Shown here piece after piece: positions 33,244 to 44,915 of a stretch of 64,000 nucleotides of DNA (positions within the stretch are counted from its first letter, which is position 1; each line of letters starts with the position of its first letter). Below the pieces are notes generated by a model. That model was given only the letters and a program-made list of their open reading frames with translations. It was not told the origin of the DNA and ran no database searches. The stretch lies in contig NC_063184.1 in NCBI RefSeq assembly GCF_023159225.1, positions 12,761,528 to 12,825,527 of the forward strand. Reading direction: 5' to 3'. The DNA is from Perognathus longimembris pacificus. Its lineage: Eukaryota > Chordata > Mammalia > Rodentia > Heteromyidae. Made by a program: the position numbers and the translations under genes.

Positions 33244-33480
33244 AGATTTGCAATCACAGACAAAATAACACAGCCACTATGGAATCAAAGTAAAAAAGAC
33301 TGCCATGTTGTTTTTTTTTGCTGTTTGTTTGTTTTTTTTTAGAAGTACTGTGGTTAAGGAAGAGGAACCTTGGGCTCAGATCTGTGAGTTCATTATGGAC
33401 TAGACATTTCATGGGCTCTTTGCTGCCCCATAATGCATTGGTATTCCCATGGGTTCATGGGCATCTTTCTGTGTGGCTTG

Positions 33481-33637
33481 AGGAATGTGTCAGATGGCCC
33501 AAACTTTCCCCAGGGACCACAATCATCTAATCTAATAAAGGTAAAAGATTAAACCATAAACTGGTCCCTAGAGACAACAGGAATAGGGTAATTGGTTCAG
33601 GGATCTTGTGGCTCTTGAACCCGCCATGTACCTGGAG
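33481..33637 (+). repeat. Unclassified interspersed repeat, copy B
   Basis: It is the direct-orientation partner of the copy at 30930-31094, 2.5 kb away. Similarity stops abruptly on both sides, as expected for dispersed copies and not for a long duplication. Confidence 0.65.
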
Positions 33638-33944
33638 CTGCACCAGAGACTCTGAAGCCGGTGCACTGAGTTTCTTTCACCTTTCTGCACTATAGGAAAT
33701 AGAAACCAATAGGTGGGAAGCACATGGACTCTCCTCTGTAGTGTGTGTTTTAGCTGTTACATTGTGCTATGGTAGATTTCACATGCTTTCCTTAGGTTGT
33801 TAGCAATAAAACCATTCTGTATGTCTTGTTCATATGCAGTGACTAGGAGATGTACAATGGAGCAGTCCTGGCTAATCCCTATAAATTATGTTTTCATTGT
33901 TCTTAGGCCAGATCACCAATCATAGTCATTACAGCTTATTTTTT

Positions 33945-34175
33945 TTGGGGGGGGGGTGGGGAGTAACCAGGTTTGAACTCAAGCATCAGGCTTGCCCAGC
34001 TTGCTTAGATGGTGCTCTACCACTTGAGCTAGGCCTTCAGCCTAGCTTCTAGTTATTTTGGAGATAGAGTCTTTCAAGATGTGAGTCATTGGCACCTGGC
34101 CTCAAATTATGATGCTCCTAAAGGCAGCCTCCTGAGTTACTACAATTACAGGCATTGGCCACCAGGGTATCTGGT
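33945..34175 (-). mobile_element. B1+ID composite SINE
   Basis: ID part (ggtttgaactcaagcatc ... cttgagctaggccttcagcc), then B1 (cagcctcctgagttac). It is preceded by a T7/G9 run. Confidence 0.6.
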
Positions 34176-34194
34176 GCACACTACTTGGCATTTG

Positions 34195-34424
34195 TCAGTT
34201 GTGAGGCTTGAACTCGGGGCTTGGGCACTGTGCTTGAGCCTCTTTGCGCTCTGGGCTAATTCTCTTCCACTTGAGACAGTACCAGTTCAGGTTTTTGAGT
34301 TGTTAATTGGAGATAAGAGTCTCACGGGATTTTTTCTGCCTAGGCTGTCTTCAAACTGTGATCATCCTCAGATCTCAGCCTCCTGAGTAGCTAGGACTAC
34401 AGGAGTGAGCCAGCAATGCCTGGC
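34195..34424 (-). mobile_element. 7SL-Geo SINE
   Basis: Inverted copy placed directly after an older B1-ID composite. Confidence 0.85.
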
Positions 34425-34544
34425 CGGCATACACTACCTTTGAATCAGATCCACGTCAACCATTAACTTTCACCCTACCATTTAAAGTCTTTAAATTTTT
34501 TGCGTTAGAGATCATGCTAATTGCTAGTTTCCTTTTTATATTTT

Positions 34545-34650
34545 AATTCTTTTTTTTTTAATTTTTGGGAGATGAGTTCTTCCTTTGTAGCCCAGGCTGG
34601 CCTTGAACTTGCAATTTTTCTGACTTAGCACCCAGAGGGCTAGGGAACAA
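34545..34650 (-). mobile_element. B1-like SINE
   Basis: Clear tagcccaggctggccttgaa core with a T-rich end. Confidence 0.7.
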
Positions 34651-34801
34651 CAGAGGTAGGCCTCTACACTGAGTTCTTTAGCTTATTTATTTATTTTGTT
34701 AAAATGTCTAGCATAAAGACCAATCTGACCAGAAAGTAGTTTTGGCCAAGAGCAGTCAATGGCTGGGTGCCTGGGCTCTTTAGAATACATCAGTCAAAAG
34801 C

Positions 34802-35008
34802 CAGGCACCTGTGACCCATGCCTATAATCCTAGCTTCTCAGGAGGCTGAGGTCTGAGAATCATGCCAGCCAGGGGAGGAAAGCCCGTGAGACTCTTACCT
34901 CCAATGAACCACCAGAAAACCAGAAATGGAGCTGTGGCTCCATGGAGTGAAAAAGCTTGGGGACAGTATCCTGGCCTGGAGTTCAAGCTCTACAACAGAC
35001 AAAAATAA
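34802..35008 (+). mobile_element. 7SL-Geo SINE
   Basis: Full left half; the Geo half has lost the ggtagagtgctagcc segment. Confidence 0.8.
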
Positions 35009-35534
35009 AAGAACGACATCAGTACTTGAAGTCCTTATGACCTTCTTGGAGGTCAGGGAATCAGATAAGAACCTCCTTTCAGCTGGTCTAATAATGTCTC
35101 CTTTGGTCATTTGTGGTTTGGAGTCTTCAGAAGTATGTCAGAGGTAGATGCCCTAGGGACATTCCCCAGAATGAGGGACATTTGCCAACCCACCCTCTAG
35201 GGCCTGGCACCGAGAGCAAGTTTGTGGCAGCAGGCTGCTCATGGCCCAGTGCTCCTGTCTCTGCTTGTTCCTTCACCACCTCACCAACTCACACCTAGCA
35301 ATCTGATGTGTGGGTGGAAAAGCAGGTCAGAGGTGGATGGGCAGATAAATGAAGCTGCTAGGTGAAATTGCCTCCTAGCAGAGACAGGCACATGGCAAGC
35401 CTTTGGTGTTTCCCACCCAAATATATAGGCTTACTCAGCATAGGACAGGACTAGAAGGTATCATCCAATGTGTGCACACACGCGTACACTAGTGTTAAAT
35501 TCTGCCTTTCTCCTTAGACTTATGTAAAAAAGCA

Positions 35535-35855
35535 AATGTAGCCTGGTGTGTCACTTGCCTGTCATCCTGACTACTCAGGAGGCTGATCTGAGGATCACAG
35601 TTCAAAGCCAGTCTGAGCAACAAAGTCTATGAGTCTTATTTCTAGTTAACTTATGGCTCAAGTTTGTAGAGTGCTAGCCTGTAATCCTACGTACAGGATG
35701 CCGAGATCTAAGGATCACAGTTTGAAGCCAGCCTGAACAAGAAAGTCTGTGAGACTTTTATCTACAATTAACTTGTGGCTCCAGTGGTCGAGTGCTAGCC
35801 TTGAGCACAAAAGCTCAGGGATAGCGCCCAGGCCCTGAGTTCAAGCCCCAGTACC

Positions 35856-35856
<1 letters not shown>
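35535..35856 (+). mobile_element. Chimeric tandem 7SL-Geo SINE
   Basis: The order is 7SL, Geo start, 7SL again, full Geo. Within 35662-35690 gtagagtgctagcc of Geo runs straight into ctgtaatcctac of a second 7SL half. The 3' end becomes a CA array. Confidence 0.8.

Positions 35857-35918
<62 letters not shown>
35857..35918. repeat. (CA)31 microsatellite
   Basis: Pure array at the 3' end of the chimeric 7SL-Geo. Confidence 0.97.
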
Positions 35919-35920
<2 letters not shown>

Positions 35921-36802
35921 CAGAGATGTTGATGTTGAGAGCTTCTAGTTGGATTAACAAAAAATTGGAGGGGAGAGGTGAGGAAGAATGGCAGATTGGC
36001 AGTAACCATGATAGCTAACCTTACTGAGATAAGGAAAGATTGGTATCCAGTTTCCCTTCAAGGGAACAAAATGAAAGGCTTGTAGCACCCTTTGGGGGAC
36101 AAGTGACTGGTAGTCTCAGTGTCAAAGGTCACTGTAGTCACGGGTGATATGACAGTGGCCTGAGCACAGGACCTTCTCCCAAGAACTCACTTGATAGCAG
36201 GCTACAACTTACCATGCTCAGCATTGAGCTGGGCTTGAGTTGCTAACCTGTGCCAGGAGCCCTGTTGCCCTGTCACTGCCTGGGAAAAAGGTATGCTGGA
36301 CACAGGCTAACAAGTACTAGGAATCCAATGGGTCATCTTGCTCTCACTAGACCCTCCCCTCCCCACCCCCCTTCCATGGTTGGCCACAGGGCGCAGACAG
36401 AAAGTTGTCTTTGGCAACTGGTCTTGGATTCTTTTCCAGTGCTTGGGCACATGATTTGTTTACCAAAAACAAGTGTGAGCCTGATGATTTTTTTCACATA
36501 CCTTGTTTCATAAATCCTCCTGATGATTCTGACAAGGATGGCATTATCATCATTATTTTATGGTTTAAGGTGACTAGAATCGCCAAGAGATGATTAACTC
36601 ATCCTTGTCCCCGGGGAGTGTGTGGTTGAGACTGCAAGCTACCCAAATCCTGAGACCAGAGCCCTAAGGGTACCTCAGTGCCACGTGGGTGAAAGACAGC
36701 CCAACCTATGGGCAACCTGCTTATGTCTCTGACCTGGATTATCCCAGCTCTTTCCCGCCCACTCGTTTTTTTGCAATGCTGCAAATTTCAGGATTTGGGT
36801 TT
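35919..36802 (+). other. Unique intron sequence
   Basis: GC-balanced, repeat-free; nothing recognised. Confidence 0.5.
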
Positions 36803-36999
36803 GGTATGGTGGCTCACACCTGGAATTATAGCTACTTGATGCGTGGAGATAGGAAGAGCTCAGTCTAAGGCTGGCCCAAAGCAAAAACATGAGGCTCCAT
36901 CTGAAAAAAAATAATGAAAGCCAAAAGGATTAGAAAGTATAACCTTTGTCTAGCAACAATACAAGGCCTGGAATTCAACCCTCAGTATTGAAAACAAAA
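36803..36999 (+). mobile_element. B1+ID composite SINE
   Basis: B1 start (tggtatggtggctcacacc) and ID end (aaggcctggaattcaaccc) with an A-rich tail. Confidence 0.6.
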
Positions 37000-38369
37000 G
37001 AAAAAAAAGCCAGTGGCAGGAATTTGATGAGCCTTAGAGAGGAGAATTAGCCTGGTTTGATCAAGGTTTACCCAGGTGATTGTGGGTGATAAAGTTGGGT
37101 TTATAGACCGGAAGCTGGAAGTCAGTCTGAGGAAGCAGAGTAAGATGGACAGAAAGCTGAAGCACCTTCTTCCATAACCTCAAATAATATTTAGGGTGGC
37201 TGAGTTGAATTGATGTTTGCTTCATTGTTGTGGCCTATGACATGACCTGACCTTAGCCCTGCAGGCAGATTTGCTGGCCACATTATCCTTGCTGAAATAA
37301 ATAGTGGGGAGGGCTGCCATCCATCCGGATCTTACTGCTGTTTGCGTCTGTCAAGCATGCAGGCCGTTCTGCTTGTTCAATTAGTCAGAAGCCACGTCTC
37401 TTGGTGCAAAATAGAAGCCAAACAAACCTGCCCTCCCAGAGTATATGTTTGCTACACTTCATGTGGTTTATAAACACAACATGTGCCCAAGAGCCAGGTA
37501 CAGCACTGTACCTTAGCAGTCCTTCCACTGCAAGCCAGACACCTGCCTGCCCGCCTGCCTGCTTGCTTGCCCAGTTCTTTATACATTTCTTGGCATAACT
37601 GACAGGTTGAGCTGTCTGGACGCTCAATGAATGCCTCGTGCACATGTCTCATGCCAACCATGTAGGGTTTCCTTTGTGAAGATGATCATGACCTCGTCTT
37701 TCCTCTCTTCGAGCTTGTCAACAGAGAAGTAGTGCATCCAAGTTCAAGTTCCAGACCGAGGTATTCTGACCCAGAGTTCTCCCCTTGACACTTAAGTGCT
37801 GTGTGAACTTGAGACTGTCATTGACTTTATTGGCTTTCCATTTCTCAGAGTAGATAGCATGTGGTAAATAAATTAGGCTTTGGTAAGAATTGCACTAATT
37901 AAAAGGTGTAGACGTACCCAATGTCCAGAATTTTTATAACCTCACCATAAAGGATTGTTTGCTGTGCTGTCTGTCAGCAACCACTGTAGACTTGCCTGGC
38001 GTCCAGCCTGACTAGAGATCTCAGGCAACAATAAATGTAATGTCATGTGAAGCAGTCAGAAAATGCTCTGTCCCAACTCTTCTCAAAGATGCTTCATTCC
38101 TGCTACGTCCTATTTTATTGACTCATATTGTCCAGACTGATAGGATGAGTTACTGTGGTACACCCTCAATTCACCCTCTTAGTTCTAGGTAGCTGGCTGC
38201 CTGTTTTGCTTGAGTAGGTTTATGGCCCCGGCAAACTGAATTGCTAGAATCTCACCTGCAATATTTGCCCTTTCCCCTATTTTACTCAGAATGCCCAATT
38301 CAATACCTTTCACCTTCATGTCTTTGAGGTTTCCTAAATGTTGGGAACCCCTTACTCTTCAAATTATAC
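37000..38369 (+). other. Repeat-poor intron block
   Basis: About 1.4 kb with no SINE except a short CCTG/CTTG run near 37545-37572; a candidate for comparative conservation checks. Confidence 0.5.
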
Positions 38370-38411
38370 TGTGTGTGTGTGTGCGCGCGCGCCCGTGTGT
38401 GCGTGTGCGTA
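38370..38411. repeat. Alternating GT/GC tract
   Basis: TGTG then GCGCGCGCGCCC then GTGTGCGTGTGCGT; Z-DNA-prone; adjoins an inverted B1. Confidence 0.85.
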
Positions 38412-38412
38412 T

Positions 38413-38508
38413 TCATGCTTGAGACAAGGTCTTGCTATGGAGATCAGGCTGACCTTGAACTCACAATTCTTCTGTCTCTCCCTCTCTAGTGTTGGGCTTT
38501 GTGCTGCT
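38413..38508 (-). mobile_element. B1-like SINE
   Basis: Starts tgagacaaggtcttgctatg and continues gctgaccttgaactcac; adjoins an alternating GT/GC tract. Confidence 0.65.
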
Positions 38509-38601
38509 TGTTTCTTTTTTGATATTGGTGGATTTTTGGTGAAGTTTCTTATGATTAGCACTCAAACATATTAGGGATTATGAATTGTAGATTTTTTTTT
38601 C

Positions 38602-38825
38602 TTGGTCAGTTGTGGGGCTTGAATTTAGGACCTAGGCATTGTCTCTGAGATTCTTTTGCTCAAAGCTAGTGGTATACTACTTGGGCCATAGTTCTACTTT
38701 AGGCTTTTTTTTGGTGTTTAACTGGAGATAAGAGTTGCCTAAATTTTCTTGCTCCAGCTGGCTTTGAGCTGTGATCCTCAGATCTCAGCCTCCTGAGTAG
38801 CTAGGATTACAGGCCTGAGCCTCCA
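38602..38825 (-). mobile_element. 7SL-Geo SINE
   Basis: Inverted, with a T-rich tail at its 3' end. Confidence 0.83.
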
Positions 38826-38860
38826 GCACACAGCTGGATTATAGATCTTTTGTACTCTTT

Positions 38861-38930
38861 TCCTTCCTTCCTTCTTTCCTTCCTTCCTTCCTTCCTTCCT
38901 TCCTTCCTTCCTTCCTTCCTTCCTTCCTTT
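38861..38930. repeat. (TTCC)n microsatellite
   Basis: Nearly pure, located between two inverted SINEs. Confidence 0.95.
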
Positions 38931-38943
38931 TTTTCTTTCTCTC

Positions 38944-39245
38944 ATTTTTGGTGATACCAGGGTTTGAATCTGAGACTTATGATCATTAGGCATACACTCT
39001 AGCATTTGAGCCATACCTCCAGTTCTTCTTTGCTTAACATTGTTATCTCAACTTTTCCCAGGGCTAGACTCAGACTTCTGTCCTACCTATAATACCTCTT
39101 GAGTAGCGGGATGATGGGCATGTGCTCAGCTTATTGTTAGTTGAGACAGAGTCTCACTTTTTGCCCACGCTGGCTTTGAACCACATTCCTCCTAATCTTT
39201 GCCTTCAGAGTGGCTGAGATTATAGAGATGAGCCAGTACACCAGG
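38944..39245 (-). mobile_element. ID + two B1 units composite SINE
   Basis: Inverted order: ID (cagggtttgaatctgagac), B1, then second B1 (gagacagagtctcactttt). It follows the TTCC array. Confidence 0.6.
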
Positions 39246-39698
39246 ATTTTCTACTCCTCCTCTGTAAGACTTGGCCTTTATTCACCCCAGATTCACTCAG
39301 CCCAATAAATAGAAGCTCAATAAGGACAGTTTCATGTACTCAAGCTGATGAATGGTCATGAAGGGCTTCATGTTTGCCAGAAACAATTCCAGGTAAAAGG
39401 CCCTTGGTCTCCTGGCCTAGCATGACATTTGGACTGACATAGAACACTTGTAAACCAGTAGGGAAAGCAATGTGAGATATTGATGACGGCTATAGGACAA
39501 CCGTGGATCAACAAGAGCATCAGGAGTGGTTGGTCTCTCTTGAGTGATGAGTGCCTGAAATGATAGCTCATGAGGAGACTGCTGACCTTACCTGATCTTA
39601 CCTGAGATAGGACTCACCTGAGATGATCTAGCGTCACAGCAAGCTAGATTTTTCTGGGAACACTTACCCAATACTGACTGCACTCATGAGTCATGACT

Positions 39699-39699
<1 letters not shown>

Positions 39700-39751
<52 letters not shown>
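39700..39751. repeat. (TG)26 microsatellite
   Basis: Pure array at the 3' end of an inverted 7SL-Geo. Confidence 0.96.
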
Positions 39752-39752
<1 letters not shown>

Positions 39753-39982
39753 TTGGTCTCGTTGGGCTTGAACTCAGGGCCTGGGCTCTGTCTCTGAGCT
39801 CTTTTCCTCAAGGCTAGAATGCTACAACTTTCAGCCATCATTTCACTTTTGATTTTCTGGTGGTTAATTGGACATAAGAGTCTCATGGATTTTCCTACCT
39901 AGGTTGGCTTTGAACTACAATCTTGAGATCTCAGCCTCCTGAGTAGCTAGGATTACAGGACTGAGCCATGAGCACCTGGCTT
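39752..39982 (-). mobile_element. 7SL-Geo SINE
   Basis: Inverted; the 3' end grades into the TG array at 39700-39751. Confidence 0.85.
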
Positions 39983-40359
39983 TAGGATGATATCGTGATG
40001 CTATCTGATGGCTGGCGTAGGCACAGGCACTTGTTCCTATGGCCCTTCTTCAAGCAGGTGTAACTCGAAGATGCAGTAGAGATAGCCCCACCTGACCTTG
40101 GCCTTCTGTGTCTTCCTGTGAGTCAGTCCACAAGGCAGGGATCTACCCTGAAATAGGTATCATCACCCTTAGCAAATGTAGATGGCCTCAAAGGACTCCT
40201 GGGATAGCTAGAAGCCTGCACTGACATTCCTGTAACCTGGCTTCTTGCTCCCATTTCTCCCTGTAGGACCCTCTTATTGTCAAAGTGGCCCACTGCTCGT
40301 GGTTACTTTCGGTAGGCATGTTCAGTCTACCATTTTCCTAGTTGCCTAAGAAGGATCCG

Positions 40360-40819
40360 TGTGGGGTTTTTTTTGTTTGCTTGCCTCTTTTTGTTGTAAA
40401 CCGCTGCCAGTGCCTTGTCCCGCCATGACCCAAAGCAAAGATGGAGATCTGCCCATGGAACCGATTTCAGGGTACCAGGGGACCTGCTGCCTGCCATCAG
40501 CAACAGATGCAGAACAGGGCTTTTATTAAACATCAAATAGGGGAGTACATGCAGAAAACAAAATCCAGGATTGGTGACTTCCTGAAAACAGAAGGTGAAG
40601 GTGAGCAGTAAACAAACACAGTTTGGTTAGGCTCCTGCCAGGCTCCAAGGTCTGGGGAAGTATGGAAGCTGGATAGTTTATCTAGGGTGAAATCTGTGGC
40701 CTTTATATGCTAAGAGCAATAGATCTTTCTCAGGCCACTGTCAGCCTTCTGAGAGTCAGAGAATGGCATTTCAGTTCTCTTTGGCAGACTTCATGGCTCC
40801 GCACTTACAGGTTCCCACA
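40360..40819 (-). mobile_element. Candidate solo LTR (460 bp)
   Basis: TGTGGGG at 40360 and TTCCCACA ending at 40819 form an inverted TG...CA pair. On the minus strand GCATATAAAGG (about 40701-40711) precedes AATAAAAG (40520-40527) by about 180 bases, as U3 TATA and R poly(A) signals do. No target-site duplication is seen and the family is not recognised. Confidence 0.55.
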
Positions 40820-40848
40820 TTATTTATTCATTTTTTTTCCAAATGATA

Positions 40849-41131
40849 ATTGGTACTGAGGCTTGAACTCAAGGCCTGGGCACTGTTTCTTAGTTTTTTC
40901 TCTCAAGGCTAGTTCTCTGCCACTTGAGCCATGGCTCCACTTCTGGCTTTTTGCTGGGTAATTGGAGGTAACAGTCCCCTCGACTCTCCTGCCTATGGTA
41001 GCTTTGAGCTGCAAGTGTAACATTCTCATAGATTTGTCTGCGTGTCTGCATGGTCTGATGCAGAGCTGTGATTCTCAGATCTGAGCCTGCTCAGTGTACA
41101 GGATTATAGGCTTAAGCTACGAACACCTAGC
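40849..41131 (-). mobile_element. 7SL-Geo SINE with internal insertion
   Basis: About 50 bases with no SINE similarity (about 41013-41062) interrupt the 7SL half, between two copies of gagctg. Confidence 0.75.
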
Positions 41132-41307
41132 TTGCTCCATTTGAAATATTCTTCCTTTCTTTTCTTTCCAGAAAAACTGTGCTTCCAGTGTCTGATGCTT
41201 CAAAGAATTTCATGCTATATTTTGTTGCAAGGCAGACATTGATGAGCCATATTTATTTTACTAACCAAGAAAATATAAATGACCTGCTTAAAAATCCAGC
41301 CATCCTT

Positions 41308-41542
41308 AACTGGGCACCAGTGGCTCACACCTGTCATCCTAGCTACTCAGGAAACTGAAATCTGAGGATTGTAGTTTGAAGCCAGCCACAGAAGGAAAAT
41401 TTGAGACTCTAATCTCCAGTTAACCACCAAAAAGCCAGAAGTGGAGCTATGGCTAAATTGGTAGATCACCAGCCTTGAGCAAAAGAGTTAAAGGCAGGTA
41501 TCCAGGCCTTGAGTTCAAGTCCCAGGACTGGTGCATGCACAG

Positions 41543-41543
<1 letters not shown>
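41308..41543 (+). mobile_element. 7SL-Geo SINE
   Basis: Full length; the tail is GCACAGACGCGCGC followed by a CA array. Confidence 0.85.

Positions 41544-41595
<52 letters not shown>
41544..41595. repeat. (CA)n microsatellite
   Basis: Begins CGCGCG, then pure CA; extends a 7SL-Geo 3' end. Confidence 0.96.
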
Positions 41596-41598
<3 letters not shown>

Positions 41599-41934
41599 TA
41601 GCCATCCTGTCCCTTCTTTCCTGGAAAATAAGCATGAAAATTACACAAGGAATTTTTTTTATTATTTCTGTTAATGTTCACTAATAAGGTGATAGATGGA
41701 GGTCAGTCATGTGTCACAACATCCTGGGAAAGGCCTTAACCCTTCATTATTCCCTACAGGAATCATTCAGGAAGAATTCTGTTCTAATTATTGGTAACTT
41801 GTTACTTAACCTTTTGTCCACTCTATCTCCCATTCCAATGAACATTTTACTCTCTGAATATTTACATTTTACCAACATCAGGTGGCTTTGAAGAAACCTT
41901 GCTTTTCCAGCTACTTCCCGAGTCCTCTATTTCC

Positions 41935-42300
41935 GCATACTAGGATTTGAGCTCCAGACCTAAGCAGGCACTCTACCACTTGAACCACACTCCCAGCACC
42001 ATTATGCCTCTTTTTTGCTTCATTTTCCAGATAGGATCTCTTTTTTATCCTCGACTCACGCTTTGTGATTCTCCTAGCCACACTTCCTGAGTACCTAGAA
42101 TCACACCACAGCTGACTTGTGGGTTTGAGATGAGCGAGTCTCACAAACTTTTTGCCCAGGCTGGCCTCACTTTGCCATCCTTCTTTTCTGTGCTGCTTGA
42201 GTAGCTACGGTTTTACATTTGATCCACTCCACTTGGCTACCCTAATCTTTTGTTTGAGACAGGGTCTCCCTAGGTAGCTTCAGCTAGTCTAGAACAGTTA
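41935..42300 (-). mobile_element. ID + two B1 units composite SINE, with extra B1 fragment
   Basis: ID (ctctaccacttgaaccacac), two B1-like units, then gagacagggtctccctaggt of another B1. Confidence 0.6.
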
Positions 42301-42332
42301 ACCCTCTTGGGTGTCTTTCACTTTATGTTTTC

Positions 42333-42535
42333 CTCCAATACTAGAGCTTAACCTCGCAGACTTAGCACTTAGCTTTTCCCACTTAAGGCTGTTTTTTCTT
42401 TTATTTGAGCCACAATTCTACTTTTTGCTGTCCATTGGGGATTAGAGTCTCACAGATTTTCCTGCCAGAGCTGGCTTTGAGCTGGGGATGCTCAGATTAG
42501 ACAAAATTACAGGCATGAGCCATTGGCACCCGACT
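42333..42535 (-). mobile_element. 7SL-Geo SINE
   Basis: Inverted and well diverged, lying between older B1-derived copies. Confidence 0.75.
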
Positions 42536-43197
42536 TTCTTCCACTTCTTATTTTGTTCTTTTCCTTGTTTCTTGAGCAAGTTTTAAAGAAAGGAACGTGG
42601 GCATCGTTGGAGGCATGCCTACTAAAATATTCTTGGTCAGAGATGGGTCTAGTGTTCTTTAGTGCTGCTGCTGTTCTGTTATTCATATACCTCATTGTGT
42701 CAAGTTCTTAGTAGGAGATGAATGGCTCTCTAGAAGACTTGGGTTTCCCATTGGTAGAAAGTTCCTTAGGGAATGTCTACCGTCACCAGTGTCTAGGCCT
42801 GACATCTCTAGAAATGGAGATCCAGACTTGGAAGGTTGAATCGGTAGTTTGTTTGGAAGAGTTTTAGCATGTAGTCATTTGCCTACTGCCTTATGTGAGT
42901 CTGGTTATTTGAAGTCCCAGCTATGTAGTCCTTCTGTCATGGCACACGCAGCTGCTTGTGGTACAAGGCATGGCCGTACAAGGTAGAGAAGCAGAGCTTC
43001 TCACTGTCTGAAAAGAATAGAAATCAGTCCTTCAAACGAAGATCCAGGAGCACAGTTAAAACCTGATATGTGTGGCACAAATTTGTGGCACTCAGCTTTG
43101 ATTTTGAAAAGCATTTGATCTCAATATTGTTCATAGGTGGAAAAATTATTGTTGTTTTTCTAACTGTTGTAAGCACTGAAAGGTTTTCCTATATATT
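42536..43197 (+). other. Unique intron sequence
   Basis: Nothing recognised. Confidence 0.5.
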
Positions 43198-43280
43198 AGC
43201 AACATTTCCTAGGCTCAGTACTCACAGTCTTCTGCTTTCCAAGTGCTTTCATTGTAGGCATGTGCCACCATGCCCAGCGT
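43198..43280 (-). mobile_element. B1-like fragment
   Basis: Ends aagtgctttcattgtaggc and atgtgccaccatgcccagc. Confidence 0.55.
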
Positions 43281-43911
43281 AAGGAGTATTTGCTACACTT
43301 CATTTTCTCTGCATGCTGCGTTTCACCTGACCATCCTTGCTAATTTTATATGGGTGAGTGGATTTCTCATCTTCTGTCATTTTTCAATTGATCCACTGTG
43401 AATTAGTTTATTCCGTGATTTATAAACTACTCATTTAACCCACTGACTGTTAAAGTTTAAAGCTCTCAGAAGAGACAGGTAGGTGTTTACTGTCATTGCA
43501 AATATAGAAAGCAAGAGATTAAGTCATGTGAACGGCCCTCAAGGTGACACTATTCACCTGCTATGTGTAGAATCACCTAGCTTTATACTGGAGTTGTAAT
43601 GCTTCTCCCATCCTCACTATTAGGAAGCTTGAAAAGCCTTACAGTGCTACCAGAAGCTGCCCTAATCTACAGGCAACTGTAGTTTCTCCTTCCTCTCTGA
43701 GCTGCTCTGATTGCTACTACCCAGCTCATACAAGCACAGCTACCTGCTAAACTCTTTAAGCTGTGCCCCAAGGCCCATCAAGATCGAGGTATCCTATAAC
43801 TGCAGTGTCTCTTAACTAGCCAGGGTCTTCCTTCATAGAGAAGTCACAGTTATCTTCTTTTTGAGAGGAAATAGGTTGCCTTTGGCAATTGAATGCAACA
43901 AAATTTGGCAG
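43281..43911 (+). other. Unique intron sequence
   Basis: Nothing recognised. Confidence 0.5.
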
Positions 43912-44205
43912 GGAGGAGGGGTGGAGCTAGGGTTTGAACTTGGGGCCCTGAGCTTGCTAGACAAATGATCTATCTATTACCTGAGCCACACCCCCAGCTC
44001 TTTTTGCTTCAGTTATTTCTTAGATGAGTTCTCAGGCTTGTTTGGTTTATTTGGACTGTGATCTTCCTTCTTCCATCTTCCTAGTATTTGGGGACTTAGG
44101 CATGTACTGCCATGCCCCTCTCCTTTAGCCACTTAAAGTCTTGCTATTATTTATTTATTTAGCCTTTGCTGGCCTTGCTGGGATTATAAGTGTTGTGCTG
44201 TACAT
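43912..44205 (-). mobile_element. B1+ID composite SINE
   Basis: ID (ctagggtttgaacttggggc), B1 to catgtactgccatgcccc, then a further B1 scrap (gctgggattataagtg). Confidence 0.58.
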
Positions 44206-44689
44206 GGCTGGCCCAAACCACAAGGTTTGAAAAGAGTCGTAGTTCTATTTTGAAATAAGGTTTCTAGGACAGGGTAAGGAGCACTTTCCCCTTTATTGGG
44301 TAAAATCATCTGAAATAACTTTAGCCTTCTAAAGCACACGTAGGATGGAGCCTTTGCACTTGCACACATGTGTGCACAGGGACTCCAGGCTGGCCTAGTT
44401 TTATCAGTGCTCAGCCCTGGTGTATACATCTTCCAGAATCAGCCCCGAGGAACTTGTCTCATGCAGAACCTTAGGTACTGTGATGGTGGGAGGTGGCTCT
44501 CTTGCTCCACGGAATCAGGGAAGGTGTTTTAGTAAGATTCTCCCATTCTGTTCAAGTGTGTTCAGGTGTGTCCTGAGCTCAGGAGCTCTGGTGGCAGCAG
44601 AGTGAAGCAGGGACTTGCTGACATTTCCAGTGAGAACTTGGAGTCTTTTAAAATTGTTTTTACTTTATTTTATATATAAAATATATATA

Positions 44690-44915
44690 AGGGACAGCCT
44701 GGGCGCTGTCCCTTAGCTTTTTCTGCACAAGGTTGTCACTCTGTCACTTGAATCACAGCTCCCCTTGTGTGGCCTTTTTTTTTTTTTTTCCTGATTAATT
44801 GGAAATAGGAGTCTCATGGGCTTTTCTACCTGGACTGGCTTCAAACCATGATCCTCAGGTCTCAGCCTCCTAAATTGCTAGGATTATAGGTATGAATCAG
44901 CGGTGCTCTGCTTCA
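44690..44915 (-). mobile_element. 7SL-Geo SINE, 3' truncated
   Basis: Inverted; preceded by an AT-only run (44672-44690). The Geo end is missing. Confidence 0.78.
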
